Assembly: GCA_965277595.1 (NCBI GenBank)
Contig: CBDIDH010000002.1
Span: 4,650,001-4,714,000 of the forward strand
Direction of reading: 5' to 3'
DNA from: CBDIDH01 sp965277595
GTDB lineage: Bacteria; Planctomycetota; Planctomycetia; Isosphaerales; Isosphaeraceae
Length of the DNA stretch: 64,000 bases
Within the stretch, counting starts at the first letter, position 1. Each line of letters opens with the position of its first letter. The notes beneath the pieces were generated by a model. It did no database searches and was not told the DNA's origin. It saw only the letters and a program-made list of their open reading frames with translations. Both the position numbers and the translations under genes were made by a program. Shown here one piece after another: positions 57,897 through 64,000 of the stretch.

Positions 57897-59516
57897 ATGG
57901 AAGCAGACTCCGGCCCTTCGGCCCCTGGGCCGAGGGACTCTTCTCCTGTTTCTCGCCAGAAGTTTGAGACAGATTCCACCCCGCTCAGGTCGCGACGCCG
58001 CCACCTCGTTCTTTTCCTGATCGCGTTCACCGGCCTCTCGTTTTCCGGCTGCGGCCCAACGCGTCTGGTCGATACCCTGACGCGCATTCAGGCGTCGGGA
58101 AAACTGGTTTACGGGAGCGACAAGGAAGGGGGCGGCCCGTACATCTTTCCGAACCCCGAGGCGCCGCGCGAGGTCGTCGGGTTCGAGGTCGATCTCATGC
58201 GCGAACTGGCCAAAGGGCTCGGCGTTGAGCCGGTCTTCTCGCAGGGGCAGTGGGATCGACTCCTTCAAGGGCTTGATGCCGGTCGGGTTGACCTCGTCGT
58301 CAACGGCTACGAATGGACCGAGAACCGCGCCCGAACTCACGGGTCGAGTCGCCCTTACTACATCTATCAACTTCAGCTCATCACTCCAAAAGCCGGCCCG
58401 CTCCGCGCCTGGGACGACTTGAAATCCAAAAGAGCGCCGCAAGGCCGAGCCTGGCGCGTCGGCGTCCTCGTTCAATCGGCCGCGGACACGTTCGCCGCTG
58501 GTCAAAGGGGGGCGAATGTCGAGGTCGTCCGGTTCGACGGAGCCACTGATGCGATGACCGCCGTGGCGAACGGTCAGATTGACGCGACCTTGCAAGACCT
58601 TCCCGCCGCGCTCTTTTATCGCGACCGCTTCCCAACCCTGACCCTGGCCGGACCGCCGGTCGGCCGGGGCTATTACGTCATTTACGTCCGCAAGGGAGAC
58701 GACCGGCTCCGCGAGGCGATTGACCTTGGCCTCGGTCGCCTGATCGCCTCGGGCAAGCTCCGCGCCATCTACGAGCGATACGGAGTCTGGAACGAGGCGC
58801 AGGAAGGTCTGGATTCGATCCCGGCGGCCGACCTTCGCATCGGTGCCGACGCTGGGCCGAAGGGTTGGAGCCTGGTCCTTCGCTATGGCCCCTTGCTGGT
58901 TGACGCGGCCGAGATCACGGTGATTCTCTCGGTCGCCGCGATGCCGCTGGCGATGGCCATCGGCCTGGCCGTGGCGCTGGGACGGCTTTACGCTCCGCGT
59001 CCAATCCAGCTTATGCTCGGGATTTACGTTGAAATTCTTCGTGGTACGCCACTGATGCTTCAGCTTTACGTCCTTTACTTTCTCTTGAAGCTCCCTCCGT
59101 GGGTCGCGGGAATCGGTGGTCTCGCCGTGAACTATTCCGCGTATGAGGCGGAAATTTACAGGGCGGGTTTGCAGGCGATCCCCCGAGGGCAGATGGAGGC
59201 GGCGCTGGCGCTGGGGATGACCCGAGGTCAGGCGCTCCGCCGAGTGATCGTTCCGCAGGCGGTTCGGATCGTGATCCCGCCGGTCACGAATGACTTCATC
59301 GCCCTCTTCAAGGACACGTCGGTCTGCTCGGTGATCACGCTGGTCGAGCTGACAAAGCAATACTCGATTCTGGCCAACAACACGGGGGGCGTCGTCGAGT
59401 TCGCGATGGCGACCGCGGCGCTTTACATGGCGATGAGCGTTCCCTTGTCGTGGTTCTCGCGGTGGTCGGAACGTCGGCTCGACGGCCTCTCGACCCGAGG
59501 GGGAGGAGCCGCCTGA
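57897..59516 (+). CDS. Polar amino-acid ABC transporter: binding protein fused to permease
   Basis: A 539-residue fusion. A cytoplasmic lead of about 35 residues and a lipoprotein-like segment end at the Cys in 'LSFSGCG' (about 52). Residues 60-305 are a family 3 solute-binding domain ('GKLVYGSDKEGGGPYIF', 'VGFEVDLMRELAKGLG', 'LVVNGYEWTENRA'). Residues 320-530 are an integral permease (HisM/GlnP type) with 'VEILRGTPLMLQLYVLYFLL' and the EAA-like loop 'EAALALGMTRGQALRRVIVPQA'. The ATPase gene overlaps the stop (TGATG). It imports a polar amino acid or similar; the ligand is unknown. ATG 57897 follows an AAAGAGG site. Confidence 0.92.
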   Translation: MEADSGPSAPGPRDSSPVSRQKFETDSTPLRSRRRHLVLFLIAFTGLSFSGCGPTRLVDTLTRIQASGKLVYGSDKEGGGPYIFPNPEAPREVVGFEVDLMRELAKGLGVEPVFSQGQWDRLLQGLDAGRVDLVVNGYEWTENRARTHGSSRPYYIYQLQLITPKAGPLRAWDDLKSKRAPQGRAWRVGVLVQSAADTFAAGQRGANVEVVRFDGATDAMTAVANGQIDATLQDLPAALFYRDRFPTLTLAGPPVGRGYYVIYVRKGDDRLREAIDLGLGRLIASGKLRAIYERYGVWNEAQEGLDSIPAADLRIGADAGPKGWSLVLRYGPLLVDAAEITVILSVAAMPLAMAIGLAVALGRLYAPRPIQLMLGIYVEILRGTPLMLQLYVLYFLLKLPPWVAGIGGLAVNYSAYEAEIYRAGLQAIPRGQMEAALALGMTRGQALRRVIVPQAVRIVIPPVTNDFIALFKDTSVCSVITLVELTKQYSILANNTGGVVEFAMATAALYMAMSVPLSWFSRWSERRLDGLSTRGGGAA

Positions 59517-60268
59517 TGAGCATGATCGAGGTGCGCGACCTGACCAAGCGGCATGGCTCGCTTGAGGTGCTCAGAGGGGTGAGCCTGGCTGTCGACCGTG
59601 GCGAGGTCGCGGTGATCATCGGAACCTCGGGCGGCGGCAAGAGCACGTTTTTGCGTTGTTTGAACGGCCTCGAATCGTTCGATCGCGGCGAAGTGACCGT
59701 CGACGGCTTTCAGGTCGTCACCGAAACTCCGGCGCGTGCGCGAGGGGCGACCTTCAGCGCCATCCGGCGCAGGGTAGGCATGGTCTTTCAGGGGTTTAAC
59801 CTCTTTCCGCATCTCTCGGTCCTGGGCAACGTCGTCGAGGCTCAGGTCCGCGTCCTCCGACGACCCCGAGACGTGGCCGAGGAACGAGCGAAAAGGCTCC
59901 TCGATCGCGTCGGCCTGCTCGACAAGCTTCGAGCGATGCCCGGTGAACTCTCCGGGGGCCAGCAGCAGCGGGTGGCGATCGCCCGAGCCCTGGCGGTCGA
60001 GCCCCGAGCGATTCTTTTTGACGAGCCGACGAGCGCACTCGATCCGAGGATGACCGGCGAGGTCCTCGCGGTGATGACCGACCTGGCCCGCGACGGCCTC
60101 ACGATGATCGTCGTCACCCACGCAATGCGATTCGCCCGGCAGGTCGCGACGACCGTGCACGTCTTTGACGCCGGGGTTGTGATCGAGTCGGGTCCTCCCG
60201 CCCAGATTTTCGAATCGCCCCGGCACGAGGCGACGCGTCGCCTCGTCGAGGAATCGGCCGGGGCCTGA
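59516..60268 (+). CDS. Polar amino-acid ABC transporter ATPase (GlnQ type)
   Basis: A 250-residue ABC ATPase of the HisP/GlnQ type. Walker A GTSGGGKST is at about residues 36-44, 'NLFPHLSVLGNV' with the Q-loop glutamine just before it ('VFQGFN'), the signature LSGGQQQR, Walker B 'AILFDEPTSALDP', and the H-loop 'VVTHAM'. The ATG overlaps the permease stop as TGATG, with GGGAGGAG upstream, so translation is coupled. Together the two genes form a complete two-gene importer. Confidence 0.96.
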   Translation: MSMIEVRDLTKRHGSLEVLRGVSLAVDRGEVAVIIGTSGGGKSTFLRCLNGLESFDRGEVTVDGFQVVTETPARARGATFSAIRRRVGMVFQGFNLFPHLSVLGNVVEAQVRVLRRPRDVAEERAKRLLDRVGLLDKLRAMPGELSGGQQQRVAIARALAVEPRAILFDEPTSALDPRMTGEVLAVMTDLARDGLTMIVVTHAMRFARQVATTVHVFDAGVVIESGPPAQIFESPRHEATRRLVEESAGA

Positions 60269-60291
60269 GACGCCATTTGGAAAATCCAGGA

Positions 60292-60742
60292 ACCGAGGAC
60301 CAAGGACCAATGACCAAGGACCAAGGACCAATGACCAAGGACCAATGACCAAGGACCAATGACCAAGGACCAAGGACCAAGGACCAAGGACCAAGGACCA
60401 AGGACCAATGACCAAGGACCAATGACCGATGACCAATGACCGATGACCAATGACCGATGACCGATGACCGATGACCAATGACCAATGACCAATGACCAAT
60501 GACCGATGACCAATGACCAATGACCAATGACCAATGACCGATGACCGATGACCGATGACCGATGACCGATGACCGATGACCAAGGACCAAGGACCAAGGA
60601 CCAAGGACCAAGGACCAAGGACCAAGGACCAAGGACCAAGGACCAAGGACCAAGGACCAAGGACCAAGGACCAAGGACCAAGGACCAAGGACCAAAAAAT
60701 TTCGCCTCTTGGTCATCGGGCCTTGGTCATTGGTCATTGAAA
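60292..60742. repeat. Long heptamer array, about 400 bp
   Basis: From 60292 to 60694 the plus strand consists of about 57 consecutive 7-bp units (GGACCAA, TGACCAA, TGACCGA) with almost no interruption. They occur as blocks: mostly GGACCAA at both sides, TGACCAA and TGACCGA in the centre. After an AAAAAATTTCGCC loop a short inverted arm follows (60709-60742). The minus strand therefore reads as WSLVLGP and SSVIGHR heptapeptides without stop codons, but this is not a gene. Confidence 0.9.
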
Positions 60743-60894
60743 TTACTGACTTTGCTATCCGCCTGGATCGCTTCGAACGTCGCTTGCGGATCGGGGCCGG
60801 ATCGGTCAATGATATGATCCCACGCGCACGCGAGAACGTGCCAGAGCCTTCCCATTGTTGATTGAAGAACCAGCCGGGAGACGCACCCTTGTCG
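60743..60894. other. Spacer upstream of the DUF4214 gene
   Basis: About 150 bp after the heptamer array. A sequence GACTTTGCTATCCGCCTGG at 60751 resembles the family B element end. A GGGAG is 14-18 bp before ATG 60895. No gene seen. Confidence 0.4.
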
Positions 60895-62172
60895 ATGACC
60901 CGTTTTCACCCGCGTCGTTTCTTCAGCCTCTTTCGCGGCCCAGGGCGGCCTGGCCCTCGAAGGCGGAGCCTTCCCAAAGGGCCAGGCGTCGAGACCCTGG
61001 AAGGCCGCGCCCTCTTGACCGCGAACGGAGCCTTCGCGGCGCAGTTGACTCACTCGGCCGAATACTTCACGAACCTCATCGACGCCGATTATCAAAAGTT
61101 TCTCAGCCGGTTGCCGACGTCGACCGAGGTGACGTACTACCTCAACGAGTTGAATAACGGCCAGAGCGATGCGAATCTGCTGGCCGGGTTCGCCGGCTCG
61201 GCGGAGTTTTACAAAGCGTCGGGAGGAACCGACGCCGCCTGGGTCAACGCGATGTATCAGGCGATTCTTGGTCGGACGCCGACGTCGGACGAGGTGTCGT
61301 ATTATGTGAACAGCCTGGCCTCGGGCAACACGCGCAATAACGTGAGCCTGGGGTTCGCGACGAGTCCCGAGCACGAGGCGCAGGTGATTACCTACGACTA
61401 CGGCAAATATCTCGACCGCGCCCCTTCGTCGGCCGAATTGAGTTTTTACGTCAACGAGTACGCATCGGGCATCTCGAACGAGAACATCATCGCGGGATTC
61501 GTCGGGTCGACCGAGTTCGCCGCCATTCAGAGCGCAAACGGCACGTCGGCCTCGGTGAATGCGTATAACTTCGTGGATGCGGCGTACAAGACGATTCTCA
61601 ACCGCGCGGCGACGCCTTCGGAACTGAGCGCCGGGGTGAATCAGCTCATTCCCGCGCCCGCCTCGCAGATCCCGGCGTCGGGCGTCTACAGCGTCTCGGT
61701 CAAGGGGACGATCAACGGCTCGACGGCCTTTGCGCAGGCGGGAACGCTCGTCGTGGCGCCGACGGTGACGACCACCGGAAGCGTGATCAACACGCGCGAC
61801 ATCGGTCTCGACGTCGGAAACCCCGGCTTGACCGGCCCGACCGGCTCGCTGGGCTTTGCCTCGAACCTGAAACTCTTCGGCCTGGTCGGGTCGGTGAGTG
61901 CCTCGCCGCTGGTGCTCGCGAGCGTCGCGGCGAACACGACGACGGGCAAGGCGACGGTCGTTCTTGGCAATCAGGCGGTGAACACGAGCCAGGTCTATCA
62001 GAACATCTTTGATGTCGGGTCGACCTTCTACCTGATGACTGGGGGCACGATCAGCCTTCAGTTCAGCAACGCCGGGAAGTCGGTGACCGGAACGATCAGC
62101 CTGAAGGGAAGCCCGTTCGGCTCCAGCGTGGCGACAACCTACGTGGCGACCTTCTCGGGAACCCTGACCTGA
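60895..62172 (+). CDS. LEPR-XLL protein with DUF4214-type repeats
   Basis: A 425-residue exported protein. It begins with a basic region, then 'GVETLEGRALLTANG' (LEGRALLT at about 36-43). About residues 60-270 hold three or four copies of a DUF4214-like helical unit: 'DYQKFLSRLPTSTEVTYYLNELNNGQSDANLLAGFAGSAEFY' and later 'MYQAILGRTPTSDEVSYYVNSL', 'DYGKYLDRAPSSAELSFYVNEYA' (all in parts), ending 'GFVGSTEFA'. The last 150 residues are beta-rich ('GVYSVSVKGTINGSTAFAQ', 'GGTISLQFSNAGKSVTGTISL'). DUF4214 units occur in secreted S-layer- or enzyme-like proteins. ATG 60895 is chosen because the LEPR motif lies about 35 residues further. Confidence 0.82.
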   Translation: MTRFHPRRFFSLFRGPGRPGPRRRSLPKGPGVETLEGRALLTANGAFAAQLTHSAEYFTNLIDADYQKFLSRLPTSTEVTYYLNELNNGQSDANLLAGFAGSAEFYKASGGTDAAWVNAMYQAILGRTPTSDEVSYYVNSLASGNTRNNVSLGFATSPEHEAQVITYDYGKYLDRAPSSAELSFYVNEYASGISNENIIAGFVGSTEFAAIQSANGTSASVNAYNFVDAAYKTILNRAATPSELSAGVNQLIPAPASQIPASGVYSVSVKGTINGSTAFAQAGTLVVAPTVTTTGSVINTRDIGLDVGNPGLTGPTGSLGFASNLKLFGLVGSVSASPLVLASVAANTTTGKATVVLGNQAVNTSQVYQNIFDVGSTFYLMTGGTISLQFSNAGKSVTGTISLKGSPFGSSVATTYVATFSGTLT

Positions 62173-62335
62173 CCTGACCGGTCGACTCACGTTTTTTGCC
62201 AAAATACGCGGCCGTCGGCCGTCGACCCGAGGGGTCGGGAGTCGATGGCCAGCGTCGTTTGTTGAGACCGCGAGATAACGCTCACGGTTTTTGATCCAAC
62301 GGCGGACCGAGACGATGGGCTCTTGGTTTCGGACG

Positions 62336-62486
62336 CAGGGCTGTTTCCTCCTCCATTGACGACCGATGACCGAGAACCGATGATCGAACAAGGTCGGCAA
62401 GGCTCTTGCCCATTTTTCCTGTTTTCGATTTTTCCTCGGTCATTGGTCCTTGGTCCTTGGTTATTCCCGAGAAGGAAACAGCCCTG
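62336..62486. mobile_element. MITE family A, copy 2
   Basis: A 151-bp element with ends CAGGGCTGTTTC and GAAACAGCCCTG and a perfect 10-bp target duplication GTTTCGGACG (62326-62335 and 62487-62496). The interior matches copy 1 (21430-21581), including the loop AAGGCTCTTGCCCAT and TTTTTCCTGTTTTCGA. Confidence 0.88.
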
Positions 62487-62622
62487 GTTTCGGACGGCAT
62501 GGCGTGGCACGTCCGGGCCTCGGGCGGGTATGCTGGATCGAAACGGAGCTTCGATCGTACAAGATCGCGCGAGGCGGGTCCGGCGTCTCCGGGTTCGTCG
62601 GCCGAAAAATAAAAGGGGGGGC

Positions 62623-63021
62623 GTGAACGTGGGCTCGATCATCGTCCTTGCCGACGACGAGGCCGAACTTCGGGATGTCTATGCCACGATCCTCCGCCGC
62701 GATGGCCATGACGTTCTGGAAGCCGCCGACGGCCGGGAGGCGATTGACCTGGTCTTGAAGCACTGCCCCGACCTGCTCGTGCTGGATATCTGGATGCCGG
62801 TCGTCAATGGTTTCGAGGTGATTGAAAAACTTCGAGGCAATCCCTGTACGAACACGCTGAAGGTCGTCTTGCTCTCGAATCTCGGCGATGCCGATACCCG
62901 GCTTGAGGCCTTCTCCGCGGGCGCGGTTGATTACTGGGTCAAGGGTCTCTCGCTCAACGATCTGAGCGACCGCGTGCGTCGATTGCTTGACGAATCGTCC
63001 TCGATGATTGAACTTGACTGA
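62623..63021 (+). CDS. Single-domain response regulator (CheY/PleD receiver)
   Basis: A 132-residue receiver domain with the acidic pair D11-D12 ('VLADDEAEL'), the phosphorylated aspartate D55 ('LLVLDIWMP'), a Ser at 'LLSNLGD' and the Lys in 'DYWVKGLS' (K107). No output domain, so it would act by protein contact or as a phosphate sink. GTG 62623 is the start, with AAAAGGGGGG just upstream. No histidine kinase is nearby. Confidence 0.9.
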   Translation: MNVGSIIVLADDEAELRDVYATILRRDGHDVLEAADGREAIDLVLKHCPDLLVLDIWMPVVNGFEVIEKLRGNPCTNTLKVVLLSNLGDADTRLEAFSAGAVDYWVKGLSLNDLSDRVRRLLDESSSMIELD

Positions 63022-63060
63022 CCCGCTCGACCGCTCACCCGCCAGGACCGCCGCGCGCTC

Positions 63061-64000
63061 ATGCCCGACGATTACGAGCAACGCCTGGAATTTCTCTACG
63101 GGCGTTTGAATTACGAGCGAGTCGGCATGCCTCGGATTCCGTCCGAGCTTCGGCTTGGCCGGATGCGGCACCTACTTCGCAGGCTGGGCGACCCGCAGGC
63201 GGGCCTTCGCGTCGTCCACGTCGCCGGCACGAAGGGCAAAGGGTCAACCTCCGCGATGATCGCCTCGGCGCTCTCGGCCGCCGGACACAAGACGGGTCTT
63301 TTTTGCTCGCCGCACCTGCAACGCCTGGAAGAACGGTTCAGCATCGACGGCCAACCCGCGACGGCCAACGACATGATTGCCCTGGTTGACGCCGTCCGGC
63401 CCACGGTCGAGGCGCTTGACGCCGAGAACGTCGCCCAGCACCATCGCGGCCCGACCTTCTTCGAGATTACCACGGCGATGGGCCTGCTCCACTTCGCCCG
63501 TGAAGGCGTCGGCGCCCTCGTGCTTGAGGTGGGCATGGGGGGGCGGCTCGATTCGACGAACGTCGTTCGCCCCTTGGTCTCGGTGATCACGAACATCTCG
63601 TTCGATCACACCCGACAACTCGGCTCGACGCTGGCCGCGATCGCCGGTGAGAAGGCCGGGATTCTCAAGCGCGGCCGACCCGCCGTCTCGGGCGATCAGG
63701 GACGGGACGCGACCGAGGTGATTCACGCCGCGGCGGCTCGTCATCATTGCCGGTTGCGGCAAATTGGCCGCGATTTCTCGTTTGAATACGAACCCCCCGC
63801 CCCGCCAGTCACCCGGCCGACACCTGGTCGCGTGTCGGTCAGGACCTGGCAGACCGACTGGGGGACGCTTGACCTGCCGCTTCTGGGGGCTCACCAGGCG
63901 CGGAACGCGACCGTGGCCCTGGCGACGCTCGACGTCCTGGCCGGCGAAGGCGTGACCATCGGCCGCGAGGCCGTCAGGCGAGGCTTCGCCGCCCTGACCT
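63061..64000 (+). CDS. folC: Folylpolyglutamate / dihydrofolate synthase FolC (3' end cut by window)
   Basis: FolC adds glutamate to folate or dihydropteroate. The visible 313 codons include the ATP-binding 'VVHVAGTKGKGSTSAMIAS' at about 52-69, 'KTGLFCSPHLQRLEERF', 'TFFEITTAMGLLHFA', 'LVLEVGMGGRLDSTNVV' and 'VITNISFDHTRQLGSTLAAIAGEKAGILK', then the domain border 'DLPLLGAHQARNATVALA'. The gene runs off the window end before the C-terminal domain. ATG 63061 follows the response regulator stop by 39 bp. Confidence 0.95.
   Translation, partial: MPDDYEQRLEFLYGRLNYERVGMPRIPSELRLGRMRHLLRRLGDPQAGLRVVHVAGTKGKGSTSAMIASALSAAGHKTGLFCSPHLQRLEERFSIDGQPATANDMIALVDAVRPTVEALDAENVAQHHRGPTFFEITTAMGLLHFAREGVGALVLEVGMGGRLDSTNVVRPLVSVITNISFDHTRQLGSTLAAIAGEKAGILKRGRPAVSGDQGRDATEVIHAAAARHHCRLRQIGRDFSFEYEPPAPPVTRPTPGRVSVRTWQTDWGTLDLPLLGAHQARNATVALATLDVLAGEGVTIGREAVRRGFAALT

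Noticed and set aside
59423..60809. Long minus-strand open frames (up to 421 codons) through the heptamer array, reading WSLVLGP-type heptapeptides
   Set aside because: They are only open because the 7-bp repeat has no stop codon in these frames; all three minus frames give similar text, they overlap the ABC transporter ATPase gene on the other strand, and they lack a start with ribosome-binding site.

Overview
The window is GC-rich bacterial chromosome and very probably comes from a planctomycete, most likely the Isosphaeraceae. The evidence is the gene content: secreted proteins with an N-terminal LEPR-XLL-type motif, a PEP-CTERM protein, a pre-peptidase (PPC) protein next to a cytochrome-c/WD40 protein, a gluzincin resembling the DUF1570 group, a creatininase-family protein, Tat-exported Gfo/Idh/MocA and aldo/keto reductases, and many single unlinked housekeeping genes instead of large operons. 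Genus and species cannot be fixed from the sequence alone. No rRNA, tRNA, true CRISPR array, prophage or complete insertion sequence was seen.

Layout. 1-5.8 kb (minus strand): an iron-sulfur assembly cluster sufR-sufC-sufB-X-Y-sufD in which two small genes, resembling a polymorphic-toxin domain and a possible partner, sit between sufB and sufD, preceded by a 47-residue basic protein. 6.2-13 kb (plus): PEP-CTERM protein, CYTH phosphatase/cyclase, a ThiS-ThiG fusion, a tandem-domain exported protein, a DinG-type helicase and hisF. 13.2-17.2 kb: pilT, a membrane-anchored PilB/GspE-like ATPase and a CvpA-like membrane protein. 17.3-26.5 kb: exported proteins, rpsR, a LEPR-XLL protein, a TolB-like propeller, DinB, cobT, a zinc-ribbon membrane protein and a glutaredoxin. 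26.9-34.5 kb: PPC protein, cytochrome-c/WD40 protein, TolC-like efflux protein, CusF-SCO lipoprotein and creatininase. 34.9-43.4 kb: glutamate dehydrogenase, purB, rpsU, aldo/keto reductase, two csrA copies, ispF, cysS and ruvC. 43.4-49.9 kb: LEPR-XLL protein, a palindrome array, an IS5-like remnant, cobalamin adenosyltransferase, a Gfo/Idh/MocA oxidoreductase, a sigma-like protein carrying a LEPR-like tag, and a small conserved protein. 50.2-64 kb: sugar isomerase, HAD phosphatase, a large secreted glycosidase-like protein coupled to an exported isoaspartyl methyltransferase, a GT21-like glycosyltransferase, a polar amino-acid ABC transporter (fused binding protein-permease plus ATPase), a DUF4214/LEPR-XLL protein, a CheY-like regulator and folC (cut by the window end).

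The most unusual content is between the genes. Nearly every longer spacer carries hairpins built of 7-bp units (TGACCRA, GGACCAA, GGACAAA, GGGCAAA and complements). Several of these lie inside miniature transposable elements that can be delimited exactly: one family (CAGGGCTGTTTC ends, 10-bp target duplications, two copies), a second with CAGGAG-type ends (one copy with a 10-bp duplication), and a third of about 127 bp with 3-bp duplications, whose ends match an IS5-like transposase remnant at 46 kb and which is inserted inside the heptamer hairpins themselves. One heptamer tract has expanded to about 400 bp at 60.3 kb. A separate array of eleven GC-rich palindromes at 44.9-45.3 kb has 20/45-bp spacing. 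Together these suggest a REP-like parasitic or structural repeat system.

Tandem heptamers lack stop codons in several frames, so many spuriously long reading frames and over-extended gene starts occur. Starts of gdh, ispF, ruvC and the cobalamin adenosyltransferase were therefore moved inward, to the first start codon that begins family-like sequence.
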